Shown here: piece by piece, positions 55,611 to 64,000 of the stretch
Numbering within the stretch: the first letter of the stretch is position 1
How the letters are laid out: the number at the start of each line of letters is the position of its first letter
Assembly: GCA_025698895.1 (NCBI GenBank)
Contig: JAILWO010000002.1
Coordinates: forward strand, 186,001 to 250,000
Direction: 5' to 3'
Source: Rhizobiaceae bacterium
GTDB taxonomy: Bacteria > Pseudomonadota > Alphaproteobacteria > Rhizobiales > Rhizobiaceae
Length of the DNA stretch: 64,000 bases
Position numbers and translations under genes: made by a program
Notes under the pieces: generated by a model
Databases searched by the model: none
Seen by the model: only the letters and a program-made list of their open reading frames with translations
What the model was told of the DNA's origin: nothing

Positions 55611-57866
55611 CTACTCCCGCAGATCCTTCCTCAGGATCTTGCCGACATTCGACTTCGGCAGTTCGGAGCGGAACTCCACCGTCTTCGGGCGCTTGTAGGC
55701 GGTCAGGTTCTCCGCGCAGAACTTCCTGATGTCGTCCTCGGTGAGGCTGGGGTCCTTCTTGACCACGAACAGCTTCGGCGCCTCGCCGGACTTCTCGTCC
55801 GGCACGCCGATCGCGGCCGCTTCCATGACGCCCGGATGGCGCGCCACCACGTCCTCGATCTCGGTCGGGTAGACGTTGAAGCCCGAGACCAGGATCATGT
55901 CCTTCTTGCGGTCGACGATCTTCACATAGCCGCGCTCGTCCATGAAGCCCATGTCGCCCGACTTGAAGAAGCCGTCCGGCGTCATCACCTGGGCCGTCTC
56001 GTCGGGCCGGTTCCAGTAGCCGGCCATCACCTGCGGGCCGCGAATGGCGATCTCGCCGACCTCGCCGAGCGGCAGTTCCTTGCCGTCGTCATCGAGGATG
56101 GCGATCTCGGTCGAGGGGATTGGCAGGCCGATCGTGCCGGTGAACTCGCCGCCGTCGAAGCGGTTGGCGGTCGCCACCGGCGACGTCTCGGACAAGCCGT
56201 AGCCCTCGGCCACGGTGATGCCGGTGAGTTTCTTCCAGCGATCTGCGACCGCGCTTTGCACGGCCATGCCGCCGCCGAAGGTCAGGAGCAGTTGCGAGAA
56301 GTCGAGCTTGCGGAAGTCTTCGTTGTTCAGCAGCGCGTTGAACAGCGTGTTGAGGCCCGGGAAGATGTGGAACTTGTATTTCTTCAGCTCCGCGACGAAG
56401 GCCGGGATGTCGCGCGGATTGGGGATCAGGATGTTCTGGCCGCCCTGCTGCATGCCCATCAGCGCGTTCACGGTGAGCGCGTAGATGTGATAGAGCGGCA
56501 GGGCGCAGATGAAGACCAGCCGTTCGGGCTTGGGCTTGCCGGCGTAGGCGGCCTGCATCCAGATCTCGTTCTGGGCGACGTTGGCGAGCACGTTGCGATG
56601 AAGCAGCGTGGCGCCCTTCGACACGCCCGTCGTGCCGCCCGTATATTGCAGGAAGGCGACGTCGTCGGCCGTGACCTGGGCGGGCTTGAGCGTGGCCGAC
56701 TTGCCGGCCGCCAGCGCGGCCTTGAACGGGATGTGGCCGGGCAGGTCCCAGGCCGGCACCATCTTCTTCACGCGGCGCACGACGAAGTTCACGATGTGGC
56801 CCTTGAGGCCCATCATGTCGCCCATCGCCGCGACCACTACATGCTTGACCTTCGTCTTGCCGACGATCTTCTGCAGCGTGTTGGCGAAGTTCTCCAGGAT
56901 GATGATCGCGGATGCGCCTGAATCGTTGAGCTGATGTTCCAGTTCCCGCGGCGTGTAGAGCGGGTTGACGTTCACCACCGTGTAACCCGCGCGCAGGATG
57001 CCGATCAGCGCCACGGGATACTGCAGGATGTTGGGCATCATGATCGCCACGCGCGAGCCGCGCGCCAGACCCTTCGATTGCAGGAACGCGCCGAAGGCGG
57101 CCGACTGCCGCTCGAGCTCGGCGAAGGTGATTGTCTTGTCCATGCAGGTGAAGGCCGGCCGGCCGCCATATTTGCGGCAGGCGTCGACCAGCATGTCGCC
57201 GATCGACTGGAAGGCCAGTGGCGCGATCTCGCTCGCGATGCCTTCCGGATAGGATTTCAGCCAGGGCTTGGACGCGACCGCGCTGCCCTCCTTCGAGGCC
57301 GTGGCCCTGGTCTTCGCGCCGGAACCCGTCTTGCCGGACGAGGCCTTGGCCGAACCGGCCCTGGTCGACCTCCTGGCGGATGCGGAGGCTTCGGTGCCTT
57401 CTCCCTTGGCTGTGTCAGGCCTGGCGGCGGAGGCCTTGGATGCCGATGCCTTGGTGGACGTTCCGGTCGCGGAAGCCTTGGCGGTCGTGGCCTTGGAGGA
57501 TGATGTCTTCGCGGCTTTCGCCGTGCCTGGCTTGGTGTTCGCGCCCGCGCTCGCGGACATGGTTTCGGTCTTCGCGGCCGACGGCTTCGTCGTGGATGCC
57601 TTGGCGGTCCTGGCCGGCTTGGCCGAGGCGTCAGCCTTTCCGCTGGTGCCCTTGCGCTTGGCGCCGGCGCGGACCGCGTCGGCCGGCACCTCGGTGACCG
57701 TTCGGCCGAGCGCCGACACCGGCGGCGTGGCCGGAGCCTCCTCGGCCGGCTTGGCCGATCTGGCTGGTTTTGCGGCCGAAGCTGACTTCGGCGAGGCCGC
57801 CTTGGCCGCCGCCGGCTTCTTGTCCGAACTCTTGGCTGCGGATGACCTGGATGTCGATTTGGCCAC
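55611..57866 (-). CDS. fadD: Long-chain acyl-CoA ligase with an H1-like N-terminal extension
   Basis: 751 residues from GTG 57866 (GGGAGG upstream), against about 560 for usual FadD. Residues ~1-205 are low-complexity Ala/Lys/Ser/Thr (KASATGTSTKASASKASAAR and similar), like histone H1 or AlgP tails. The ligase follows: YTGGTTGVSKGATLLHRN (P-loop), GYGLSETSPV, DGFFKSGDMG and SGFNVYPTEIEDVV, with the catalytic Lys region KSNVGKILRKDL at the end. It activates fatty acids to acyl-CoA. The extension is in frame and codon-typical, so it seems to be a real part of the protein. Confidence 0.9.
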   Translation of the reverse strand: MAKSTSRSSAAKSSDKKPAAAKAASPKSASAAKPARSAKPAEEAPATPPVSALGRTVTEVPADAVRAGAKRKGTSGKADASAKPARTAKASTTKPSAAKTETMSASAGANTKPGTAKAAKTSSSKATTAKASATGTSTKASASKASAARPDTAKGEGTEASASARRSTRAGSAKASSGKTGSGAKTRATASKEGSAVASKPWLKSYPEGIASEIAPLAFQSIGDMLVDACRKYGGRPAFTCMDKTITFAELERQSAAFGAFLQSKGLARGSRVAIMMPNILQYPVALIGILRAGYTVVNVNPLYTPRELEHQLNDSGASAIIILENFANTLQKIVGKTKVKHVVVAAMGDMMGLKGHIVNFVVRRVKKMVPAWDLPGHIPFKAALAAGKSATLKPAQVTADDVAFLQYTGGTTGVSKGATLLHRNVLANVAQNEIWMQAAYAGKPKPERLVFICALPLYHIYALTVNALMGMQQGGQNILIPNPRDIPAFVAELKKYKFHIFPGLNTLFNALLNNEDFRKLDFSQLLLTFGGGMAVQSAVADRWKKLTGITVAEGYGLSETSPVATANRFDGGEFTGTIGLPIPSTEIAILDDDGKELPLGEVGEIAIRGPQVMAGYWNRPDETAQVMTPDGFFKSGDMGFMDERGYVKIVDRKKDMILVSGFNVYPTEIEDVVARHPGVMEAAAIGVPDEKSGEAPKLFVVKKDPSLTEDDIRKFCAENLTAYKRPKTVEFRSELPKSNVGKILRKDLRE

Positions 57867-57980
57867 GATGTCCTCCCGGAATGGCGATGCCCCCTCGGCC
57901 GCATTTTCGCCGCGCGGCCTCTTGTGTCTTCTATCTAGGGTGAACCCCGCGAGCCGCGCAAGGGCGGGCGGGGCGTGCAT

Positions 57981-58532
57981 CTATTGGCCGAAGCCATTGT
58001 GCTTGATCATGAAGGCGCGCTCGGCCGAGGTGCTCTTGCGGCCCAGCGGCCGGTTCCTGTGCGGGAAACGGCCGAATTTCTGAATGATGTCGCGGTGCTC
58101 GACGGCGTACTTGACCGAGTCCTCGTCGCCGAGCCGGCGAAACAGATCAAGCCCGCGCTCCTGGTCCGACAGGCGTTCGGAATGCATGAAGGGCATATAG
58201 AGGAATTTGCGCTCGTCTTCGCTCATGTCCGCGTCGAAACCACGGTCGACGGCGTTGCGGGCAAGCCGCATCGCCATGTCGTCGCCGATGAACGCCTCGG
58301 CGGTCCCGCGATACATGTTGCGCGGAAACTGGTCGAACATGATGACGGCGGCAAGGGCCATGCGCGGATCGACCTCCGCTTCGGCTGGCACCTTTTCCAG
58401 AAGATCGCGGCACAGCGTTTCGAAGCGTTCGCGGATCTTCTCGTCTAGTTCCGCGCCGCCGCCGAACCACTCCTCGTAGGTGCATTCACGGAACCAGAAA
58501 TCGAGAACCTGGTCGACCCAATTCGCGCCCAT
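57981..58532 (-). CDS. DUF924 family protein
   Basis: 183 residues starting MGANWVDQVLDFWFRECTYE, with MFDQFPRNMYRGTAEAFIGD and FLYMPFMHSE, the characteristic DUF924 blocks (an all-helical, TPR-like fold). Function unknown. It lies just upstream of the acyl-CoA ligase on the same strand (114 bp gap). Confidence 0.88.
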   Translation of the reverse strand: MGANWVDQVLDFWFRECTYEEWFGGGAELDEKIRERFETLCRDLLEKVPAEAEVDPRMALAAVIMFDQFPRNMYRGTAEAFIGDDMAMRLARNAVDRGFDADMSEDERKFLYMPFMHSERLSDQERGLDLFRRLGDEDSVKYAVEHRDIIQKFGRFPHRNRPLGRKSTSAERAFMIKHNGFGQ

Positions 58533-58573
58533 TGTGTTGCTCCCGTCGCCGCGTCAGGCGCGCGCTTTAGCAC

Positions 58574-58648
58574 CTAGTGTCCCGATCCGGAAATTCGCTT
58601 CACCCCGATATCGGCGTCGGACGAAGTTCCGAATCGAAAGGACACTGG
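58574..58648. repeat. Paired-palindrome element 2, unit C
   Basis: 75 bp. Outer arms CTAGTGTCC (58574-58582) and GGACACTGG (58640-58648), one mismatch; inner arms CGGAAATTCG (58588-58597) and CGAAGTTCCG (58622-58631), one mismatch; the centre is CCGATATCGG (58605-58614). Confidence 0.8.
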
Positions 58649-58661
58649 CAACTCTATGACT

Positions 58662-58739
58662 CTAGTGTGGTTTTGGTTTCGAAGTTCGTCCCGCCGCCCG
58701 ATACAGGGGATATAACGAACTTCGAAACCACCACACGAG
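58662..58739. repeat. Paired-palindrome element 2, unit D
   Basis: 78 bp. Outer arms CTAGTGTGG (58662-58670) and CCACACGAG (58731-58739), one mismatch; inner arms TGGTTTCGAAGTTCGT (58674-58689) and ACGAACTTCGAAACCA (58715-58730), 16 bp perfect. The 13-nt spacer before it contains TATGACT. Confidence 0.88.
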
Positions 58740-59005
58740 ATCGCCGTGCGCCAACGCTGGCCGTGCCGCTTGGTAAAGCGGCATACGCCTTGCGTTGCGC
58801 GGGCGGAATGCTAACAGCGCCGCTGGCTTCGGGTCCGGACCATGCCGGACGCGATGCGAAACCAGGCGCGCCGCCTCCGCAAAAATTCGGCTGACAAGCG
58901 GCGTGATTTGGATAGTATCGCGCCACTTTTGCGAGGGGCGGCAGACAACAGGACCGGACAAACCGGTCCGGCCGGTGCCCGCGCATCACAAGACAAAGGG
59001 AGTGC

Positions 59006-60586
59006 ATGATGCGTAAACTGTTTTTCACGGCCAGTCTCCTGGCGATTGCTGTCGCGGCGGCTCCGGCCTCGGCCGAAACCGTCCGCTGGGCGCGTTCGGG
59101 CGACGCGCTGACGCTGGATCCACATTCGCAGAACCAGGGCGTTACCCACAATTTCGCGCACCACATCTACGAGACGCTGGTTGACCGCGACGTCGAGGGC
59201 AACCTCATCCCGCGGCTGGCGACCGAATGGAACATCAAGGAAGGCGACGAGACGGTCTGGGTCTTCAAGCTGCGCGAGGGTGTCACGTTCCACGACGGCG
59301 CCGACTTCACCGCTGAGGACGTGGTCTTCTCGCTCGACCGCGCGCGGTCGCAGAAGTCGAACATGCGCCAGCTTCACGCCGATGTGGAAAGCGTGACGGC
59401 CGTCGATGACCACACGGTCGAGGTGAAGATGGCCGGCCCTGCGCCGCTCTATCCGAACAACCTCACCAACACTTTCATCATGGACAAGACTTGGTCAGAG
59501 ACCAACAACGCGGTCGAGGTCCAGGAAGCCGGTTCGGACGACGACAACTACGCGGTGCGCAACACCAACGGCACCGGTCCCTACAAGCTGGTCTCGCGCG
59601 AGCCAGACGTGCGCTCGGTGCTCGAGATCTACGAGGACCACTGGGCCGAGGAGAAGCCGGAAGTCACCGAGATCATCTACACGCCAATCGCCGAGGCCGC
59701 GACCCGCGTCGCCGCGCTGCTTTCGGGCGAGGTCGACATCGTCCAGGACGTGCCCGTTCAGGACATCGAGCGCCTGTCGAGTTCCGACGGCATCAAGGTC
59801 GAGACTGGTCCCGAGAACCGCGTGATCTATTTCGGCTACCGCTTCGGCGAGGAGCCGCTGCGTTCGTCCAACGTCACCGACAAGAACCCGTTCAACGATC
59901 CGAAGGTGCGCGAGGCGATCCATCTGGCGATCGACCGCGACGCCATCAAGCAGGTCGTCATGCGGGGCCAGTCGATCCCGACCGGCGTGGCCACACCGCC
60001 CTTCGTCAATGGCTGGACGCCGGAGCTCGACGCCTATCCGGCGACGGATGTCGATCGCGCCAAGGAATTGCTGGCCGAGGCCGGCTATCCGGATGGCTTC
60101 ACGGTGACGATCGACACGCCGAACAATCGCTACGTCAATGACGAGGCGATCAGCCAGGCGATGGTCGGCATGCTCGGACGCATCGGCATCCAGGCAACGC
60201 TCGCCTCGCGTCCGATCGCCCAGCATTCGCCGATCATCCAGAACAACGAGACCGATTTCTATCTCCTTGGCTGGGGCGTTCCGACCTTCGATTCGGCCTA
60301 TATCTTCAACGACCTGATCCACACCAAGGAAGGCGACTACGGCGCCTACAATGTAGGGCTCTACTCGAACCCGGAACTCGACGAGAAGATCAAGTCGCTG
60401 GGCACCGAGACCGACATCGAAAAGCGCGATGAGACGATCGCCGAAATCTGGGCGAAGGTGCAGGAGGACCGCGTGCTCCTGCCTGTCCACAATCAGGTGC
60501 TCGCCTACGCCATGAAGTCGAACATCAATCTGGCGGTTCATCCCGAGAACCAGCCGAGGATGTATTCGGTCACTTTCGGCGAGTAA
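59006..60586 (+). CDS. ABC transporter substrate-binding protein (family 5, DppA/OppA type)
   Basis: 526 residues with signal peptide (KLFFTASLLAIAVAAAPASA, cleavage near SAETV). Family-5 traits are LDPHSQNQG at the mature N-terminus, AEDVVFSLDRARS (close to the SBP_bac_5 signature), GTGPYKLVS and VREAIHLAIDRDAI. It captures peptides, nickel, glutathione or sugar derivatives in the periplasm; the ligand cannot be told here. First of the ABC set of five genes visible; ATG 59009 is an alternative start. Confidence 0.93.
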   Translation: MMRKLFFTASLLAIAVAAAPASAETVRWARSGDALTLDPHSQNQGVTHNFAHHIYETLVDRDVEGNLIPRLATEWNIKEGDETVWVFKLREGVTFHDGADFTAEDVVFSLDRARSQKSNMRQLHADVESVTAVDDHTVEVKMAGPAPLYPNNLTNTFIMDKTWSETNNAVEVQEAGSDDDNYAVRNTNGTGPYKLVSREPDVRSVLEIYEDHWAEEKPEVTEIIYTPIAEAATRVAALLSGEVDIVQDVPVQDIERLSSSDGIKVETGPENRVIYFGYRFGEEPLRSSNVTDKNPFNDPKVREAIHLAIDRDAIKQVVMRGQSIPTGVATPPFVNGWTPELDAYPATDVDRAKELLAEAGYPDGFTVTIDTPNNRYVNDEAISQAMVGMLGRIGIQATLASRPIAQHSPIIQNNETDFYLLGWGVPTFDSAYIFNDLIHTKEGDYGAYNVGLYSNPELDEKIKSLGTETDIEKRDETIAEIWAKVQEDRVLLPVHNQVLAYAMKSNINLAVHPENQPRMYSVTFGE

Positions 60587-60601
60587 CAGGCTGAAGTCAT
60601 G

Positions 60602-60634
60602 CGACCCGCCGCGCCGTCCGCGCGGCGGGTCGTT
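60602..60634 (+). terminator. Hairpin between binding-protein and permease genes
   Basis: Perfect 13-bp stem CGACCCGCCGCGC / GCGCGGCGGGTCG with loop CGTCC, 15 bp after the binding-protein stop and followed by only TT. Such stems between a binding-protein gene and its permease genes often limit read-through and protect the upstream mRNA. Confidence 0.75.
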
Positions 60635-60756
60635 CACAGCTCGGCCTGACGACGCGGCGGGCTTATCGGCCGGCACACCCTTGGCTATTGTCGGAGGGCG
60701 CGGCCTGTCGGCCGCCGCCACGGGAAGCCTGCAGCCACCCATCGGAGACCACGCAC

Positions 60757-61734
60757 ATGCTGGCCTTCATCCTGAGACGCCTTGCCCAGTCGATCCTGGT
60801 GATGCTGGCGGTGTCGCTGATTTCCTTTTCGGTGTTCCGTTTCGTCGGCGACCCGATCGAGAGCATGGTCGGCCAGGAGGCGCGCCTGTCGGACCGTGAG
60901 CAGCTGCGCGAACAGCTCGGCCTCAACGACCCGTTCTACGTCCAGTTCGCGACCTTCATCGGCAATGCCGTCCAGGGCGAGTTCGGAATCTCCTACCGCC
61001 TCCAGCAACCGGTGACGGAACTGATCGCCTCGCGACTTCCCGCCACGATCGAGCTCGCATTCGCCTCGGCGCTGATCGCCCTCGTCTTCGGACTGGGGTT
61101 GGGCGTTTATACCGCGCTCTATCCACGCGGCTGGCTATCGACCTTCATCATGTCGGCCTCGCTGGTCGGCGTGTCGCTGCCCACCTTCCTGATCGGCATC
61201 GGCCTCATCTATGTCTTCGCGGTCGAACTGAAATGGCTGCCGTCATTCGGCCGCGGCACCGTGGTTGATCTCGGCTGGTGGACGACCGGCCTGCTGACGC
61301 AGTCCGGCCTGCGATCGCTGATACTGCCGGCAATCACGCTGTCGCTTTTCCAGCTGACGCTGATCATGCGGCTGGTGCGCGCCGAGATGCTCGAGGTGCT
61401 GCGCGCCGACTATATCCGTTTCGCCCGTGCGCGTGGGCTGACCCAGCGGGCGATCAATTTCGGCCATGCGCTGAAGAACACGCTGGTGCCGGTCATCACC
61501 ATCACCGGCCTGCAGCTGGGCTCGGTCATCGCGTTTGCCATCATCACCGAGACGGTCTTCCAGTGGCCGGGCGTCGGTTCGCTCTTCGTCAATTCGGTGC
61601 AGGTGGTCGATGTACCCGTGATGGCGGCCTATCTGATGTTCATCGCGCTGGTATTCGTAGTGATCAATCTGATCGTCGACATTCTCTACTACGCGGTCGA
61701 CCCCAGACTGCGCGTCAGCGGAGCCAGGACATGA
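60757..61734 (+). CDS. ABC transporter permease (DppB type)
   Basis: 325 residues from ATG 60757 (CGGAGA upstream), six predicted membrane segments, starting MLAFILRRLAQSILVMLAVS. The BPD permease signature (EAA loop) is EVLRADYIRFARARGLTQRA. It is the first membrane subunit of the peptide/nickel-type importer; it pairs with the DppC-like product 28 bp downstream. Confidence 0.92.
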   Translation: MLAFILRRLAQSILVMLAVSLISFSVFRFVGDPIESMVGQEARLSDREQLREQLGLNDPFYVQFATFIGNAVQGEFGISYRLQQPVTELIASRLPATIELAFASALIALVFGLGLGVYTALYPRGWLSTFIMSASLVGVSLPTFLIGIGLIYVFAVELKWLPSFGRGTVVDLGWWTTGLLTQSGLRSLILPAITLSLFQLTLIMRLVRAEMLEVLRADYIRFARARGLTQRAINFGHALKNTLVPVITITGLQLGSVIAFAIITETVFQWPGVGSLFVNSVQVVDVPVMAAYLMFIALVFVVINLIVDILYYAVDPRLRVSGART

Positions 61735-61762
61735 TGGTCCAACCCTGCGAGCGGAGCGCCCC

Positions 61763-62734
61763 ATGAGTGAGATCCAGGCAGCCGCGCCGGAAGCCTCGGC
61801 CGCGACCGAGGTGCCCCGGCCGCGCGGAAGGCTGGCGCGGGCATGGGATTCCGACATCTTCTATTCATTCCGGCGCTCCCCGGTCGCGATGCTGGCGGCG
61901 CTGGTGACGCTGATCATGGTACTGGCGGCAACCTTCGCGCCGCTGATCGCGCCGTCGAACCCCTTCAATCCCTCAAGCCTCAACCTGATGGACGGGTTCA
62001 CGCCGCCCATGTCGGAAAGCTATGCGGGCAACTTCTTCCTGATGGGTTCGGACAATCAGGGCCGCGACGTCTTTTCGACCATCCTCTATGGCAGCCGCAT
62101 CTCGCTGTTCGTCGGCTTTTCGGCCACGCTCTTCGCGCTGACGCTCGGCACAATCCTGGGGCTGACCGCCGGCTATATCGGCGGCACCACGGATGCGGCG
62201 ATCATGCGCATCGCCGATATCCAGCTTTCCTTCCCGGCGATCCTGATCGCGCTGCTGATCTTCGGCATCGCGCGCGGCGTCATCCCGCCGAGCCAGCAGG
62301 AACAGGCCGCGATATGGGTGCTGATCATCGCCATCGGCCTGTCCAACTGGGCGCAGTTCGCCCGCACCGTGCGCGGCGCCACCATGGTCGAGCGCCAGAA
62401 GGACTATGTCGCGGCCGCCCGCATCATCGGCGTGCACCCCTTCGCGATCCTCTTGCGCCACGTCCTGCCAAACGTGCTGGGTCCGGTCCTCGTCATCGCC
62501 ACGATCGGCCTGGCGCTCGCCATTATCGAGGAGGCCACACTCTCCTTCCTCGGCGTCGGCGTGCCACCGACCCAGCCATCGCTGGGCACGCTCATCCGCA
62601 TCGGCCAGGGCTTCCTGTTCTCTGGCGAATGGTGGATTCTGTTCTTTCCCGCGCTGACGCTCGTTCTGTTGGCCCTGTCGGTCAACCTTCTGGGCGACTG
62701 GCTGCGTGACGCACTCAATCCGAGGCTGAGATGA
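61763..62734 (+). CDS. ABC transporter permease (DppC type)
   Basis: 323 residues, with an N-terminal cytoplasmic tail (PRPRGRLARAWDSDIFYSFR) then membrane segments. The EAA loop is VERQKDYVAAARIIGVHPFA. LMGSDNQGRDVFSTILYGSR is the typical DppC/OppC block. Its stop overlaps the start of the ATPase gene (ATGA at 62731). Confidence 0.92.
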   Translation: MSEIQAAAPEASAATEVPRPRGRLARAWDSDIFYSFRRSPVAMLAALVTLIMVLAATFAPLIAPSNPFNPSSLNLMDGFTPPMSESYAGNFFLMGSDNQGRDVFSTILYGSRISLFVGFSATLFALTLGTILGLTAGYIGGTTDAAIMRIADIQLSFPAILIALLIFGIARGVIPPSQQEQAAIWVLIIAIGLSNWAQFARTVRGATMVERQKDYVAAARIIGVHPFAILLRHVLPNVLGPVLVIATIGLALAIIEEATLSFLGVGVPPTQPSLGTLIRIGQGFLFSGEWWILFFPALTLVLLALSVNLLGDWLRDALNPRLR

Positions 62735-63756
62735 ACGCTGACGTGGCAAGCCTGCACGCGGAGCGTCTGGCCGCGTCCGCCCGCGAACCCTTGCTTTCGG
62801 TTCGCGGCCTCACCGTGCAGTTCCCCACCCGTCGCGGCACGCTGACGGCGCTCGACGATATCTCCTTCGACATCGCGCCGGGCGAGGTGCTTGGGATGGT
62901 GGGCGAGTCTGGCGCCGGCAAGTCGATGACCGGCGCCGCCATCATCGGGCTGATCGCGCCGCCCGGCCGCATCACGTCCGGCGAGATCAGGCTGGCGGGC
63001 GAGCGCATCGACAACCTTCCCTATGCGAAGCTGCGCCGCATTCGCGGCAAGCGTATCGGCATGGTCTTCCAGGACCCGCTCACCTCGCTCAATCCGCTCT
63101 ACACGGTCGCCGAGCAGATCGTCGAAACGATCCGGACTCACCTGCCGGTGTCCCGCGAGGAGGCACGCAAACGCGCGATCGCGCTGCTCGACGAGGTCGG
63201 CATCCCGGCGGCCTCGCGGCGCATCGACGATTATCCGCACCAGTTCTCCGGCGGCATGCGCCAGCGTGTGGTGATCGCCCTGGCGCTGTGCGCCGAGCCG
63301 GATCTCGTGATCGCCGATGAGCCGACCACGGCGCTGGACGTGTCGGTGCAGTCGCAGATCATCGACGTGCTCAAGCGCCTGTGCAGCGAGAAGGGCGCGG
63401 CGGTCATGCTGATCACGCACGACATGGGCGTGATCGCCGAAACGGCCGACCGGGTGGCGGTGATGTATGCCGGGCGCATCGCCGAGATCGGCAATTTCCG
63501 CGACGTCATCATGGACGCCAAGCATCCTTATACGGTCGGCCTGATGGGGTCGATCCCGTCGCTGGACGGCGATGCAGAGCGGCTGGTGCAGATTCCCGGC
63601 GCGATGCCCCGGCTGTCGGCGATCCCGCAGGGCTGCCCGTTCAACCCGCGCTGTCCCGAAGCCTTCGCGCGCTGCTTCGTGGAGCGGCCGGATCCGCTCG
63701 ACCTCGGCTCGCGCAAGGTCGCCTGCTGGCTCTACGACGAGGGGGAGGGCGCATGA
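62731..63756 (+). CDS. ABC transporter ATP-binding protein (DppD type)
   Basis: 341 residues. Walker A is [10 protein letters not shown], the ABC signature is [15 protein letters not shown], Walker B is [14 protein letters not shown], and the H-loop is MLITHDMGV. The C-terminal oligopeptide/dipeptide extension ([14 protein letters not shown]) supplies cysteines for the iron-sulfur-type motif seen in DppD/OppD. It overlaps both neighbours (ATGA). Confidence 0.94.
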   Translation: MNADVASLHAERLAASAREPLLSVRGLTVQFPTRRGTLTALDDISFDIAPGEVLGMVGESGAGKSMTGAAIIGLIAPPGRITSGEIRLAGERIDNLPYAKLRRIRGKRIGMVFQDPLTSLNPLYTVAEQIVETIRTHLPVSREEARKRAIALLDEVGIPAASRRIDDYPHQFSGGMRQRVVIALALCAEPDLVIADEPTTALDVSVQSQIIDVLKRLCSEKGAAVMLITHDMGVIAETADRVAVMYAGRIAEIGNFRDVIMDAKHPYTVGLMGSIPSLDGDAERLVQIPGAMPRLSAIPQGCPFNPRCPEAFARCFVERPDPLDLGSRKVACWLYDEGEGA

Positions 63757-64000
63757 GCGGGCCGCTTCTGGAAGTCAGGAACCTGTCCTGCTCGTTCGAC
63801 GTGTCCAAGCCCTGGCTCAACCGCGTCATCGAAGGTTCGCCCAAGGCCTACCTGAAGGCTGTCGACGATGTGTCGTTTTCGGTAGACCGCGGCGAGACCT
63901 TCGCGCTGGTGGGCGAATCGGGATCGGGGAAGTCCACTATCGCGCGCCTGATCGTAGGGCTCATCAAGCCGACCTCCGGCGACATTCTGTTCGAGGGCAA
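63753..64000 (+). CDS. ABC transporter ATP-binding protein (DppF type), cut by right edge
   Basis: Only the first ~82 residues are visible, starting [20 protein letters not shown] and reaching Walker [18 protein letters not shown]. The [19 protein letters not shown] phrase is typical of OppF/DppF. The stop lies beyond the window. Confidence 0.9.
   Translation, partial: MSGPLLEVRNLSCSFDVSKPWLNRVIEGSPKAYLKAVDDVSFSVDRGETFALVGESGSGKSTIARLIVGLIKPTSGDILFEG

Larger units (their letters stand above)
58533..59005. other. Divergent region between the DUF924 and ABC transporter genes
   Basis: 473 bp. 58574-58739 is the second paired-palindrome element. The remainder (58740-59005) precedes the ABC binding protein and contains its ribosome site AAAGGGA (58994-59000). 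No gene is supported. Confidence 0.7.

Overview
The window is high-GC DNA with dense, short-spaced genes and many ATGA/GTGA start-stop overlaps. It most resembles a chromosome of the Hyphomicrobiales (Rhizobiales), probably Phyllobacteriaceae such as a Mesorhizobium relative. This is inferred from the TAXI-TRAP/DUF1850 set, the rhizobial 'imp' order of the type VI genes, an IalB-family protein, a DUF1036 protein and the GC-rich intergenic repeats. No rRNA, tRNA, phage, insertion sequence or CRISPR array was seen.

Left part (1-14.2 kb), mostly housekeeping and transport: the 3' part of a hydantoinase/oxoprolinase gene; malate synthase G with a good terminator; a CobW-type metal GTPase behind a possible Zur site; tsaB-rimI-plsC, overlapping head to tail; a TAXI-TRAP uptake system (binding protein, fused permease, DUF1850); a DUF892 protein; a CYTH gene overlapping a CHAD gene; and a permuted NlpC/P60-like hydrolase.

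Middle part (14.6-46.3 kb), envelope and accessory functions: an 8.5-kb autotransporter with an internal duplication; an IalB-family protein; a rightward type VI secretion block tssK-tssL-tssM-tagF-pppA-ppkA (membrane complex plus Thr-phosphorylation control, but no sheath, tube, spike or ClpV genes here); a facing leftward group DUF1036 -> caspase-like protein -> fused M23 endopeptidase/lytic transglycosylase; two small secreted proteins; and a 1392-residue protein that joins a cytochrome P450, two membrane segments and a DyP-type peroxidase-like domain. A Crp/Fnr regulator converges on the fusion gene.

Right part (46.4-64 kb), metabolism, regulation and transport: PaaG-type isomerase, CoxG-like protein, pentonate (xylonate-type) dehydratase, a GNAT enzyme with an XRE-cupin regulator whose start codon lies inside a perfect 31-bp palindrome, a MocR-type regulator, pgi with a HAD phosphatase, an acyl-CoA ligase carrying a long histone-H1-like N-terminal tail, a DUF924 protein, and a dipeptide-type ABC transporter cut by the right edge.

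The most unusual items are the P450-membrane-DyP fusion and two copies of a paired-palindrome element (52997-53166 and 58574-58739). Each copy has two palindromes of 75-79 bp that begin with CTAGTG and lie exactly 13 nt apart. The stem sequences differ between units, but pairing is kept. The TssL N-terminus also carries a doubled GGKTVI motif. Its first threonine is residue 14, the position reported as phosphorylated by PpkA in Agrobacterium tumefaciens TssL.
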